From Cephalotus follicularis (Eukaryota; Streptophyta; Magnoliopsida; Oxalidales; Cephalotaceae), in assembly GCA_001972305.1 (NCBI GenBank), contig BDDD01005144.1, forward strand, positions 1 through 64,000: 64,000 nt of DNA. Reading direction: 5' to 3'. The notes beneath the pieces were generated by a model. That model was not told the origin of the DNA. It saw only the letters and a list, made by a program, of their open reading frames with translations, and searched no databases. The position numbers and the translations under genes were made by a program. Below, piece by piece: positions 34,859 through 46,184 of this stretch. Numbering within the stretch: the first letter of the stretch is position 1; each line of letters starts with the position of its first letter.

Positions 34859-35400
34859 CTGGGACCAGAGATAGTACAATTTACCTCAGAAAAAGTGAAA
34901 TTGATTAAAGACTGATTGTTTGTTGCACAGAGTAGGCAGAAAAGGCTATACGGATGTTCATCGCAACAGCTTGGAGTTTAGTGTTGGTGACCATGTTTTT
35001 CTCAAAGTATCACCCACTAAAGGAGTCATGAGATTCGGAAGAAAGGAAAGCTTTCTCCCCGTTTTATCGGACCTTTCGAGGTATTGGATCGGATTGGCCG
35101 ACTTGCTTATAGGCTTGCTTTGCCTCCAGCCTTGTCGGGAGTATATGAGGTGTTCCATGTTTCTCAGTTGAGGAGATATGTTTGAGATCCCTCTCACATC
35201 ATTGAGTACAGTCATATTCAGCTGGAATTTGACTTGTCTTTTATCGAGGCTCCTATACAGGTTGTTGACAGACAGATCAGAATGTTGAGGAACAAGACCA
35301 TTCCTTTGGTTAGTGTTATATGGCAGTATAATGGTTATGTGGAGTGCACCTGGGAGCATGAGAAAGATATGAGAGAGACATATCACTTCCTATTTGATTG
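34859..35400 (+). pseudogene. pol: G1 integrase C-terminus
   Basis: Starting right after the deletion, [16 protein letters not shown] and [17 protein letters not shown], followed by MRFGRK, are the end of Gypsy integrase. A chromodomain-like tail in another frame follows (IQVVDRQIRMLRNK ... WEHEKDM), to about 35400. Confidence 0.8.
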
Positions 35401-35439
35401 ATCGATCGATTGACTGATGAATCTGGGGACCATATTCTT

Positions 35440-35454
35440 TTAAGGAGGGGAGAA
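35440..35454 (+). other. G1 polypurine tract
   Basis: AAGGAGGGGAGAA lies immediately before the 3' LTR start TGTAATAACCCG. Confidence 0.85.
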
Positions 35455-37900
35455 TGTAATAACCCGAATTTCCTTTCTGTACTATTGAACACTGTTCATA
35501 CATTTACTGTATTGTATTCTACTCATTGAACTGTATTATACTGTATTGAATTGAGGTATTCCTATACCTATTGCTATTGTCTTGATCACATGCATGTATA
35601 GTCGGGATGTTTGGACTAAGTTTTGGAGAGTTGGCAGAATCAGCTATATAAGCCAATTCCTTAGCCATTTCTCTCTTTTTTTTCTCATTCTTCTCCATCA
35701 CTCTCTATCCCTATCCTTCTCTCTCTTGCTGAGCAACCTCCATCTTCCTCCTTAACAGCCCCGGATTGCGTCTCCATCAACAAGGATAGCGATTGCAAGT
35801 TGAGGGTTGTCATTTGAGTGAGATAGTAGCTGATTCGTGAGTGATTTCAATCGATTAATTGATTGGAAGCTCAACTATTGAAGCTTCGGTTATAGGTAGG
35901 ACTTCTCTACTTGTATTTCCTATTGTTTAATTGCATGATTGATTGAATTGTATGATTGATTGAATGATTGTATTGTATAGAATTGAAAAACTGGGGTTTT
36001 CATTGATATCCTCAATCTAACTGATCTAGAAGGATTAAATTGAAATTAGAAGGTTGTAACAAGTTTTACTAACCTTAAATGATTGATTTTAACCCTTAGT
36101 TTTCAAAGAATTGCTTTAAATTGGATTTCAACTTGAGATTGGCCACTTTTTCTACATAAAAATTGACCATGCCCAGCAAAGACATCGACCCCAGCCCATG
36201 GACGTCGATGTCTTTCGCTTTAGAATGTTGTATCACTGATTCCGCAGCAAAGACATCGACGTCTTTCAAAGACATCGACGTCTTTTCCTTGAGATGTCTT
36301 CTCCCCAGGAAAGACATCGATGTTGAACATCGATACGCATTCCCATGCTACTTTTATTGAATCGCGTCGACGTCTTTGTTCAAAGTCATCGACGTCCTTT
36401 GGCCAGATCTCTATACAAATAGAGAAAGACGTCGATGTCCTTGTACCGTTTTAAAGGAATGCCCTGATACACATCGATGTCTTTGGCCAAGGACATCGAC
36501 GCCTTTCAGGCTGAATGGAACTTTTAACTATTTTAAAGCTTTGTTTGAACTCTTTTTCACATTGCCGCTTGACCGGAGCCTCACTTGAGGTATTCAAGTG
36601 TTTGAAACACAGTTTTACATGGTTTTCAAAGATTAAATTGTTAGAATGATGGTTAAGCCATAGGCGATGATCCAGTGACTTTCGTGGACCAAATAGATGT
36701 TCTTTCCTATTTCGTCGACTCGATCATCACTGTCTAGCGGCTTCTGATTGATTGACTATTTGCTTTGGTCATAAGTGTTGTGAGTCTAAGTTCGGAACGT
36801 TGGATGCACATTCCCATTCCTTCGATTAGACATCACCACTTATTGACATTGTTTGACATTGCATTGACAGATTGATTGATTGTATTGTATGGATACTATA
36901 GAGCAACCTTATGATTCGTGTTGGCATGTTAGGTTGTTGACTTTGTCCACCTATTATGTCGATCATTTCATTTATTGTATCGTATTGACCTGCTGACGAG
37001 CATTACTGTATTGATTGACGATTGATGCTCCCTTGAGGGCCGTAGATCCCTTATGGTAACAGTAGCTCCCTCGGTTGTAGCTCATCGAGATTGTATTGAC
37101 ACAACCATAGGCTGGAAGATCTACGAGTTCCAGACCTGATCAGTCTGAGAATAGTAGATAGATCTCCCACCTTTTTTGAAGGACTACCTTCCGTGGGATT
37201 GATCATTGTTACAGATTGACATCGTACTGACCCGGTTGCATGCTCTATAGGATATGATTGATTTATTGGGTGTTTTATACACCACCACTTAGTGTCTGTC
37301 ATTGATTGACTGTTATAGATCCTATCCATATGCTCTGTTATGGGCCAGTGTCATACGGATAGTCCGATCGCTAATTGTATTCATGCATTTTCCATGTCAT
37401 GCATTGATATTGCATAGATTATCACTGATATTGCATATTGTACATGCATACACGTTGCATGAGGATTCTGCTTAGCCAGTGTGGCTAACCCCATCCCTAG
37501 GGGTGGGGTTGTGTTGTACTTTTATGTGCGGCATAGGTAGGGCAGCAGGTAGCAGTGGATAGAAGGATCGAAGTTTCGGTGCCACCACATGATCGTTTGG
37601 ATGTGACAGAGCCGTCTTACAGATTGTACCGATGAGACTGAAGACTAGTGTTGTATGGAAATGTATCGGAATGAAATGACTGACATAATATTGTAACTGA
37701 ATAAGTGTTGTTTTATGATGACTGGTACTGTACCGTATTGTATCGCATGAATGAATATTTGTACTGTATCTTCTGCATATGACATGTATTGAAAAGTTTT
37801 AAGTTTTTCTGCATTTTTATATTGCTAGTCCCGACCACTGTATTGTATATTGGATTGAGAGTAATGCCACGTGTCCGTTCTGCGGGCTCGGGGTGTTACA
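35455..37900 (+). repeat. G1 3' LTR
   Basis: It is uninterrupted. It has TATA box TATATAAG (35645-35652), a palindrome cluster (36175-36510) and the empty G2 target near 37625. It ends GGGTGTTACA, then TSD ATAGT. Compared with the 5' LTR, one segment of the palindrome cluster and a short ATTG-rich stretch are shorter. Confidence 0.92.
36175..36510. repeat. GACATCGATGTC palindrome cluster, G1 3' LTR
   Basis: It has the same dyads as 22815-23165, including adjacent complete units around 36245-36285 (gacatcgacgtctttcaaag). One unit present in the 5' LTR is absent here. Confidence 0.8.
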
Positions 37901-37905
37901 ATAGT

Positions 37906-38004
37906 TTTGTTATCATTTCCTTTGTAGTAAACTAGAGTGTTACTATCTTAACTAATTGAAACCATCATCTAATTTCATTGTAATTTTCATTAGTTTATAA
38001 CAAC
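37906..38004 (+). repeat. C1 3' LTR, right part (probable)
   Basis: This continues the C1 LTR after G1; the likely end is TTTATAACA near 38003. No TSD for C1 can be tested because its left end is not recognised. Confidence 0.35.
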
Positions 38005-38390
38005 TGGATTATTGATTATCACAATCAATTCCCTATTAAAATTAACTTATCTCTTTCACTCAAATTCTTTTAATTTCTCATGTCCTTTATGGCTGCAAAA
38101 GGAAGCGTCATGTATTCACAAACTCAAAGAACATGTATACATAAAACGTTATGTTATTAACGCATCGCATGTGCTCTAGTAACTAGTGTAAAGGAATTCC
38201 AATGAAAAATTAAAACAAAACATAGGTTGAAGAACTTCTTCACTTTTAGTTTTGTCACATAATTTTTATGCTCATATAGTAAAAAAACCGATATACTCTG
38301 CAAGAGTATAAGTTATGTACATTATTATTTTCACTTATGATTTATATTTTACAAAATTAATTGTAGGATTTGTAGTTCAATGCATATATA
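38005..38390. other. AT-rich stretch without recognisable feature
   Basis: I see no ORF with a domain, no LTR match and no tandem repeat other than a short (AT)n near 38384. Confidence 0.5.
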
Positions 38391-39059
38391 TATGTTGAAG
38401 TCGAAATCAACACCGCAATAGTCCCCTGCGTGTAGAGGTTTGATTTGTAGAGGAAAACGCACCGAATGCTCCGAGGATGACGTAGGATGGGTGTTTTGAG
38501 GTCCTCCCTACACACAGAAAGCAAACTAAACGAAGGTCCAGAAGGTATTACTCCTAGGAACTCTCCGATGCTTAAGTCAGATGGTGGCAGAAAAGATATA
38601 ATAAGGTTCTTTAAGTCTAAAATTGACCAACCTGTCTAAAGTATTCCCTTGTGGTATTTGTAGGATTGCCTTATTGTAACTGCCTCCCCACAATCTACTT
38701 GCATTACGGAGATGATTATTGTACCCCTAGGAAATGATAGAGTATCTCGCCATTTCCCTTATTTGGTGTAGGAGCATTATGTTGTGCATTACCATTTTGA
38801 ATTGTAAATGGTCTGACCACGTGTCTATAGCTCCAGATGACACATGACTGAATATCTAGAGGACACGTGACAGTTTATTTGGGTAAAAAATTTCCCATAT
38901 CATATACCCCCCTAGTCTTCATTTTCTGGGCTTGGCAGAGGAGGAAGACCATTTGAGGAGCATTCTTTCTTTAAGCAGGCCTGCAATGTATAATATGGAC
39001 TACTTCATCTTTTGGGCCTAGCTATTTAGCTCAACTCTGGCATTAAATATGATGAGGCA
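38391..39059 (+). mobile_element. T1: leader/LTR-like sequence of a probable Tat-like Gypsy element, left part
   Basis: The phrases gtgtagaggtttg, cctccctacacac, gaactctccgatgcttaagt and a block with ccccctagtcttc resemble LTR/leader sequence of plant Tat-group Gypsy elements, from general familiarity rather than alignment. It ends with the S3 TSD AGGCA (39055-39059) and resumes at 48586, leading into the T1 gene. Its left boundary is uncertain. Confidence 0.4.
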
Positions 39060-40317
39060 TGACACGCACGGACCCAACTCGCTGGGATCAGTCGCGCCCA
39101 CTACGAGGCCAAGCCTCCCATCAGAGACTCACCTCATAAGTTCAGCAAATCAAAGTTCCAGAAATACATTTTTAAATAGACGAATTTCTTCAAAACATAA
39201 AGAAAAATAGAAAGTTTCTTGAAAAACTTGAAAATAATTCTAACTCTTAAATTTTTACAAAAATCGGGCATGTAGTATTCATTTATCAGACTATGCCCCC
39301 TATAAATAAAAACACAGTTTATAAATCCACACTCCCGAATGAGGAAATCAGCAATTTGTAATGGGCTCAGCCCTCAAAAAAACTATAAATGGGCTCAGCC
39401 ATCAGCAGATAATAATTTAAAACAGAAAACAAGCATGGGTTGGGCTCCGCCTCAACCATATTATCAAAACTTAAAACCTGAATAGGGTTCAGCCCTTTTA
39501 AACAAAACCATAAAACATTTATCTAAAAACATAAGTAATTCAGAAGTTTAAATGCTAATGTTGTGAATGATATGCTATATATATAATAATTAACAGAGTT
39601 TAAACAGATAAAATATATAAAGATGCAATGCGTCTACTAGGTAAGGTTGACGTCTGGGCCCCGTTGGGCTGAACGTCTAGCATAAATAGTGGCAATGACA
39701 CCGTCGTGTCAAAGCATCAGAACAGAAAGTCATACACGTGTAGACAAAGCCTCTCATGGGCATCAGATATGTAAGTAATACAATACCAAGATCACCATGC
39801 ATCTAAACATATTTAACAGATTTCAGAAGTACAGGATCTCATTTTCTCAAAACAGACTTTAAATAGATTTAACCAGATACAAAAATCAGCAGAGCCGTCA
39901 AAACAGAGGTAAAACAGATTTAAACAGATACAGAAATTGTTTTCTTATCAAATACAGATATAACCGAAAATAGCATCATATTATGACTATCATCATGCGA
40001 GCATTTGAGAACATTAAAAGAAAGTTTCAGACATTAAAACTTTAACAAATTTCAGAAATGAACAAAAACCAAGTTCATTCATATACAGAATCAAATAAGC
40101 GTACACGCTTAAACATTCAAAACATTTAAAGCATCTCAGAGTATTAAAGAAAGGTGTTCCACTCACAGAACAGATGAGCAAGTCCCTCGACTGGTCGCCT
40201 CCATGGCCGACCTCAAAGGCAGGATCCTCTGCCAACAAACAAATAGACAGACAGACAACAGACTATTAGAATTCAAACACATACTAAGACATGCAATGCT
40301 TTATAAAATGAAATGCA
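39060..40317 (-). mobile_element. S3: Gypsy-type LTR (reverse), left part
   Basis: It starts TGACACGCACGG after TSD AGGCA (39055-39059). The matching end is GAATGTCATA at 48580, with AGGCA at 48581-48585. On the minus strand it would read TATGACATTCGTG ... GTGCGTGTCA, typical of Gypsy LTR ends apart from TA for CA at one terminus. It has no genes. Copies of GGGCTCAGCC-type words lie at 39360-39510. Confidence 0.7.
39360..39510. repeat. GGGCTCAGCC repeats in S3
   Basis: Four or five near-palindromic words (gggctcagccc, gggctcagcc, gggctccgcc, gggttcagccc) are spaced 25-60 bp apart. Confidence 0.65.
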
Positions 40318-40446
40318 TGTTGTTTACATTTATGTTTCAATCCTAGTTTTGATGATAACATATTTGCATTTTAACAAAGTTTCTTATTGTGCAAGTAAAC
40401 AAAGAAAGTTGCAAAACAAACCAGAAAATTGCAAATATAGGTTAAA

Positions 40447-40830
40447 GCATCGACGCTTTAGAAGTAAGCGTCAACGCTTTGGGAAACCGTCGAAAGCTAG
40501 GTACAAAGCACCAACAGCTGGAGCATTTTGAGCAAAGAAGAAATTGTCCAAACCGTCGACGCTCTGAGAAAAGTGTCAGCACTTTGAGGCTAAGCGCTAG
40601 CGCTTAAGAAGGCTACATCAACGGTTAAAAACAGAAACTATTGGGCCAATCAAAATTTCCCAAAGCGTCGACGCTAAACACAAATTGTCAGCGCTTTGAG
40701 AACAACCGTCGACCCCGAAATTCAAGACCGCCAGCGCTTAGAGCAAAGTTTCAAATTCAAACTTCCAATGATCATATAAGAGTCAACACTTTGAAGAACT
40801 CCGTCAACGCTTTGCGCACTGGAGACAATG
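40447..40830. repeat. AAGCGTCGACGCTT palindrome cluster in C3 LTR
   Basis: About a dozen degenerate dyads are present (gcatcgacgcttt, aagcgtcaacgcttt, aagcgtcgacgct). The cluster lies upstream of the TATA box, so in U3. Confidence 0.78.
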
Positions 40831-40910
40831 TCTGGCAGATTTTTAATGCGCCGTCTTTAAAGCAACAAGCCCCAAGACACAACCAACGGATCTTTCAAGT
40901 AAAAAACGGC

Positions 40911-40918
40911 TATAAACA
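40911..40918 (+). promoter_or_regulatory. TATA box of C3 LTR
   Basis: TATAAACA in context cggctataaacacaac; S2 has the same box on its sense strand at 20487-20494. Confidence 0.6.
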
Positions 40919-41396
40919 CAACATTTCAAAAGAGAAAAATAAGAACAACGCAACAAGAATACAAGTGATTATTATACAAAGAGAAAAACTACATCAATAG
41001 CAAAGAGTCCAACCAAGATCATCAAAGCTTCATATCAAAGTTCTTTTTGTGCCTTAGCCTATTTTTGTTCATATTAGTTTGAGAGATATTATCTTGTAAA
41101 AGGTTAAGATAAAACACAAAATCTTCATTATAAATCTTGATTGTAGTAGGGGAGTGAACCCAAAGGATTGTAAGTGATTGAGGTCAATCACAAACAAAGT
41201 GTAAAGGTGCACCAAATAGCGCCTGCAAATTTATTCAGAGACTAGTGAAAACTCAAGGAGATCCTTGGAAAAGTGGACGTAGGCAATAGTTAAGTCGAAC
41301 CACTCTAAAACCGTGTTTGCAACTCTCTTACTCTCTCTCTTTAATTATTTTATTTATTTGCCTTTCATTGCATATATACATTGTGTTCATAGAGAA

Positions 41397-42452
41397 ATGT
41401 GGGATAGACTTGAAGTCACCTATGAAGGGACAAATCAAGTCAAAGAAGCTAAAGTTAGCATGTTAGTTCATGACTATGAAATGTTTACTATGAATGAAAA
41501 TGAAGACATTAAATCCATATTTTCTAGATTCACAAATATTATTAATGCATTGCAAGCTTTGGACAAAACTTACTCTAACAGTGAAATGGTGAGAAAAATT
41601 CTTAGGTGCTTGCCAAATTCTTGGATGCCAAAGGTCACCGCAATCGAAGAAGTAAAGAACCTCACCATCCTACCTTTGGAAGATCTTCTTGGGTCACTAA
41701 TGACCTATGAGCTTTCAATGCAAAAGAAAGATGATAATGAGGAGAAGGAGAAAAAGAAAAAGAAGATAGTTGCATTGAAATCATCCTTAATTGAAGATTC
41801 CGAGGACGATGATGATGAAAATGAAGAGCTAGCCCTCATCACACGAAAGTTCAAGAAATTCCTAGCTAGCAAGAAGAAGTTTGGTGGAAAGCCAAACAAG
41901 AAGATCTACGAAAAGGGAGAGTCAAGCAAGCTAGAAGAGATCATTTTCTTCGAGTGCGACAAACCGGGCCACTACAAAAGCGATTGCCCCCGAATCAAAA
42001 AGAAGGATCTTTTGAAGAAGAAGAAGAAAGCTATGATTGCCACATGGGATGATAGCGATGAGTCTAGTTTGGATGAAGACTCAAATGAAGAAGTGGCTCA
42101 ATTAGCTTTGATGGCTTTGGAGGAAGAAGAAGAGGAAGAAAATGATGAGGTAAGTTATGGCGAACTTGTTCTTATTGTTGAAAAATATAGTTCGATTATA
42201 ACATCTTTGAAGAAAAAGATCAAGAATTTAGTAAATGAAAATGAGGAACTAAAATCAATTAATTTGGCTAAGGAAGACGAAATTGAAATGGATCTTTTAG
42301 AAAATGAAGTAGCATATTTAGAAAAGGAAAATAGAAACCTTAAGGAAGAAATAGACGCATTGAAGAAAACTTTCTCAAAGTTTTCTAATAGTAGTGAAAA
42401 ACTTGAAAATCTTCTTGGTATGCAAAGATGTGTTTTGATAAGGCCGGACTAG
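41397..42452 (+). pseudogene. gag: C3 gag, N-terminally truncated
   Basis: It begins abruptly at MWDRLEVTYEGT, the middle of a UBN2-type Gag; roughly the first hundred residues of the family are missing. The domain continues through MVRKILRCLPNSWMPKVTAI. Then come Lys-rich and Asp/Glu-rich stretches and a zinc knuckle FFECDKPGHYKSDCP (near 41950), whose first Cys is Phe. A long acidic coiled coil follows (residues about 230-355, many EE, LK and NE repeats). A one-base frameshift near 42430 separates it from the next part. Confidence 0.85.
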
Positions 42453-42979
42453 GATACGAAGAAATGAATAATGTTAAGTTTTATCAAAACTTCTTTGAAA
42501 TAAAAGAAAAGATAGAAAAAGAAAATCTTAGAAAAGTTCATAATAAGAAGAAAATTGTAAAGGTCTCTTGTGATTATTGTGGTAGAATTGGACACACCTC
42601 TTTGTCTTGTTTTCATAAGAGAAATGCCATAATTAAGAAAAATGTAATTAACTCTTGTAACTTTTGTGGCAAGTATAGACATGTGCCATCTTCATGTTAT
42701 CATAAGAGAAATGCTATGTATAAAAGAAATGCAATCACTTCGTGTAGCCATTGTGGTAAATACGGTCATACATCATCATCTTGTTTTTATAAAACAAACA
42801 TTTTCCATAAAGGAAAAATGATTGCATCTTGTAAAAATTGTGGTAAGAATGGTCATATCTCTACTTCATGTTTTTACAAAGAAAATATAATGAATTATTC
42901 AAATTTCACTAGAATAAAGAAAAGTTGGGTTCCCAAAGGAACCATTGTGACTAACCCCAAAGGACCCAAAATTTGTTGA
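42428..42979 (+). pseudogene. gag: C3 gag C-terminal segment with four tandem CCHC zinc knuckles
   Basis: In this frame, residues 48-61, 77-90, 106-119 and 135-148 form four CX2CX4HX4C knuckles: CDYCGRIGHTSLSC, CNFCGKYRHVPSSC, CSHCGKYGHTSSSC and CKNCGKNGHISTSC. Their spacing is exactly 29 residues, and linkers share the pattern (F/Y)(H/Y)K.N. This is a tandem duplication of an 87-bp unit. The segment ends WVPKGTIVTNPKGPKIC, the usual SIRE/TNT-type sequence before protease, then a TGA at 42977. All Cys and His ligands are present, so the RNA-binding unit may have been functional before decay. Confidence 0.88.
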
Positions 42980-43054
42980 GTACCTCAAAGAAAAATTTGA
43001 AATTTATTTTTGTAGGTGTGCTTGAGGGCACTATCCAATAAGACGTAATAGTAC

Positions 43055-44656
43055 TTGGATAGTGGGTGCTCCAAGCATATGACGGGCGACATAAACCTCT
43101 TCGTCAAATTAGAATCAAAGGAAGGAGGAGATGTAACCTTTGGAGACAATGCAAAAGGAAAGATCAAAGGCTTTGACTCCATAGGTAACAATCAAACCTC
43201 TATTCATAACGTTTTATTAGTTGATGGACTCAAACACAATCTCTTGAGCATAAGTCAATTATGTGACAATGATTGTAGAGTCACCTTTGAAAAGGACTTT
43301 TGTAAAGTGATAGACATAATTAATAATCGAATTAAGTTTGTAGGATATAGACATGGGAATGTATATGTGGTAGATATAGATGACTTGCAAAATGTTAAAT
43401 GTCTAGTGTCTATAAATGAAGATAATTGGTTATGGCATAGAAGATTAGGTCATGTAGGTATGTCAACTATTTCAAAGCTTCTAAAGCATGAACTAGTTAA
43501 AGGTCTTTCCAAAATTAGTTTTGAAAAAGATAAAGTTTGTGGCGCGTGTCAATATGGGAAACAAACTAGAGCATCATTTAAAAGCAAAGACATTGTTTCT
43601 ACAACTAGGCCATTACAACTTTTGCATATAGATTTATTTGGTCCAATAGATATTCGAAGTCTACGTGGTAAATCTTATGCCATGGTCATGGTAGATGATT
43701 ATTCTAGATATACATTAACTATTTTCCTTGCCCACAAAAATGAAGCTTTTAAAGAATTTTCAAATTTTTGTAAAATTGTTCAAAAAGAGAAGGAAACTTC
43801 TATTGTAAAAATTAGAAGTGATCATGGAAAGGAATTTGAAAATAACCTTTTTGGAAGCTTTTGTAATGAAAATGGTTATACGCATGAGTTCTCCAATCCT
43901 AGAACACCTCAACAAAATGGGGTTGTTGAAAGGAAAAATAAAACTCTACAAGAAATGTGTAGAACCCTTTTAAACGAAAATAACTTACCAAAATATTTTT
44001 GGGCGGAAACTTTAAATACTTCATGCTATATTCTAAATCGTATATCTATAAGGTCAATTCTCAAAAAGACTTCATATGAATTATGGAGGAGGAGAAAGCC
44101 TAACATTGGTTATTTTCACACCTTCGGATGCAAGTGCTTCATCCACAATAATGGAAAAGAGCATCCTGGTAAATTCGACTCCAAAGTCGACGAAGGTATC
44201 TTTCTTGGTTATTCATCTAGTAGTAGAGCTTATATATGTTTTAATAAAAGAACATTACTTATTGAAGAATCCATGCATGTTGTATTTGATGAAACTAACC
44301 CAAAACTTCCAAAAGATGTTATTGATGTCGATTGTATAGATTTTGTTGAAAATGGTGTTGATAAGCTAAATTTAGAAGAAACCAAAAAGGAGGAATCCAC
44401 ACTTGGAGAATTCTCTCAAGAAAGCTATGAAAATGCTCTCCACGACAAAACCTTGACGGTGGTAAGAGGACATCCTCATGAAGCAATAATAGGTAATCCT
44501 AAATTAGGAGTAGTTACTAGATCTAGTAGTAATCATAATTATATTGCATTTTTATCACAAATAGAACCTAGGAATATAGAAGAAGCTGAAAATGATGAAA
44601 ATTGGATTAATGTCATGCAAGAGGAATTAAACCAATTTGAAAGAAATAAAGTATGA
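43055..44656 (+). CDS. pol: C3 protease, GAG-pre-integrase and integrase (open frame)
   Basis: This 533-codon open frame covers a protease remnant (MDSGCSKHMTGD), the pre-integrase zinc domain (WLWHRRLGHVGMST ... VCGACQYGKQ) and integrase. Catalytic residues are the Asp in LLHIDLFGP, the Asp in IRSDHGKEF and the Glu in NGVVERKNK. The last two are separated by exactly 35 residues (DX35E). The C-terminal block FHTFGCKCFIHN ... GIFLGYSS is typical Copia. The frame ends inside the linker to RT. The Met is not the true start; the segment is the middle of a polyprotein whose upstream frame is closed by stops. Confidence 0.9.
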   Translation: MDSGCSKHMTGDINLFVKLESKEGGDVTFGDNAKGKIKGFDSIGNNQTSIHNVLLVDGLKHNLLSISQLCDNDCRVTFEKDFCKVIDIINNRIKFVGYRHGNVYVVDIDDLQNVKCLVSINEDNWLWHRRLGHVGMSTISKLLKHELVKGLSKISFEKDKVCGACQYGKQTRASFKSKDIVSTTRPLQLLHIDLFGPIDIRSLRGKSYAMVMVDDYSRYTLTIFLAHKNEAFKEFSNFCKIVQKEKETSIVKIRSDHGKEFENNLFGSFCNENGYTHEFSNPRTPQQNGVVERKNKTLQEMCRTLLNENNLPKYFWAETLNTSCYILNRISIRSILKKTSYELWRRRKPNIGYFHTFGCKCFIHNNGKEHPGKFDSKVDEGIFLGYSSSSRAYICFNKRTLLIEESMHVVFDETNPKLPKDVIDVDCIDFVENGVDKLNLEETKKEESTLGEFSQESYENALHDKTLTVVRGHPHEAIIGNPKLGVVTRSSSNHNYIAFLSQIEPRNIEEAENDENWINVMQEELNQFERNKV

Positions 44657-45430
44657 ATCTAGTTCCTAGACCTAATGACCAAAACATAATTGGTACTAAA
44701 TGGGTATTTTGAAATAAAGTAGATGATGGAGGAATAGTGATTATAAATAAAGTTATGTTAGTTGCAAAAGGGATATTCCCAAGAAGATGGAATTGACTTT
44801 GATGAATCATTTGCTCCCGTAGCAAGACTAGAGTCCATACGTATGTTACTAGCATATGCATCATTTAAGTATATCACCTTTTACTAAATGGATGTAAAAA
44901 GTGCTTTTCTAAATGGTGTAATAGAGGAGGAAGTGTATGTGGAACAACCTCCCGGGTTTGAAAACCCTCATTCACCAAAACATGTGTATAAACTTTCTAA
45001 AGCTTTATATGGCTTGAAACAAGCTCCCAGAGCTTGGTATGAAAAATTAAGTAGTTACTTACTTAAAAAGGGATTTAAGAGAGGAACAGTTGATATAAAT
45101 CTCTTTACAAAAACTTCTAATAAAGAAATTTTGATTGTTCAAATTTATGTTTATGATATCATCTTCGGGTCTACTGATGAAAAGTTGTGCAAGAATTTTG
45201 CTAAGATTATGCATGACGAATTTGAGATGAGCATGATGGGAGAGCTAAATTATTTCCTTGGACTCCAAGTCAAACAAATAGAGGAATGAATCTTCATCAA
45301 CCAATCCAAGTACGTTAAAGACTTACTCAAAAGATTTGGATTGGAAAGCTCGAAGAAAAGTAAGACTCCGATGAGCACCACGACTAAGTTAGATAAGGAT
45401 GAATAAGGTAAATATATCGACCAAAAACTC
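44657..45430 (+). pseudogene. pol: C3 reverse transcriptase, broken
   Basis: The N-terminal motif region (IGTKWVF, LVAKG) has stops and one frameshift near 44765. The open part 44888-45289 runs [54 protein letters not shown] and the palm motif [11 protein letters not shown]. The first Asp of the YVDD box is Tyr, which removes a catalytic metal ligand. It continues with [20 protein letters not shown] and a stop near 45288. Confidence 0.87.
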
Positions 45431-45439
45431 TATAGAAGT

Positions 45440-46090
45440 ATGATACGGTCGCTACTTTATTTAACAGCTAGTAGGCCGTATATCTTGTTTAGTGTGTGTT
45501 TATGTGTTAGATTTCAAGTATGCCCTAAGGAATCCCACTTGTATGCGGTAAAAAGAATTTTTAAGGATCTAGCTTATGCACCTTCTTTAGGACTTTGGTA
45601 TCCTAGGAATTCGTCATTTGACTTACACACATACTCTGATGCCGATTTTGGAGGTTACAAAGTACATAGAAAAAGTACAAGTGGAACATGTCAATTCTTA
45701 GGCAATATGCTCATTTCTTGGTTTAGCAAGAAACAAAACTCCGTAGCACTTTCTACTACCGAAATTGAATATATTGCCGCTGGAAGTTGTTGTGCACAAA
45801 TAATGTGGATGAAATAACAACTTCTTGATTATGGCTTTAATTTTAAAAAATTACCGATTAGGTGTGACAACACTAGCGCAATTTGTCTAGGCAAAAATCT
45901 CGTACATCATTATAGGACCAAACATATTAATATTAGGTATCATTTTATAAAAGACTATATTGAGAAAGGTGGCATTGAATTAGTCTTCGTACCAACTCAA
46001 GAACAAGTAGCGGACATTTTCACGAAACCATTAGACGAACAAACCTTCTCGAAATTTAGATTGAAACTAGGTTTATGTGAAATTGAATGA
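45440..46090 (+). pseudogene. pol: C3 RNase H
   Basis: SLLYLTASRPYILFSVCLC and YSDADFGGYKVHRKSTSG lead to NSVALSTTEIEYIAAGSCCA. After a stop near 45816 the frame continues to the C-terminus (RCDNTSAICLGKN, RTKHINIRYHFI, ADIFTKPLDE) and a natural-looking end near 46088. Confidence 0.87.
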
Positions 46091-46184
46091 TTAATATGTT
46101 TATGTGCTTGTATGTTTTTGCTTGAAATGACTATATGTTGATTAATGCATCATCTGCATTCATGCATTCGTGTTATCGATAAAA

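Larger units (their letters stand above)
22094..37900 (+). mobile_element. G1: Gypsy element inserted in the C1 3' LTR
   Basis: The LTR ends are TGTAACGACCCG / TGTAATAACCCG and GGGTGTTACA. TSD ATAGT is perfect (22089-22093 and 37901-37905). The 5' LTR spans 22094-33039 because it contains G2; the 3' LTR is 35455-37900. The internal part holds a primer site, a short gag-protease remnant, the start of reverse transcriptase, a large deletion, the integrase C-terminus and a purine tract. The chromovirus-like C-terminal motif suggests a Tekay-like lineage. It is non-autonomous. Confidence 0.92.
40318..41395 (+). repeat. C3 5' LTR
   Basis: It starts TGTTGTTTACATTTATG and matches S2 and S0 (reversed). 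A palindrome cluster lies at 40447-40830 and a TATA box (TATAAACA) at 40911-40918. The end is not exact: sequence typical of the LTR 3' portion runs to about 41390, where it meets mid-gag coding sequence directly. Confidence 0.72.
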
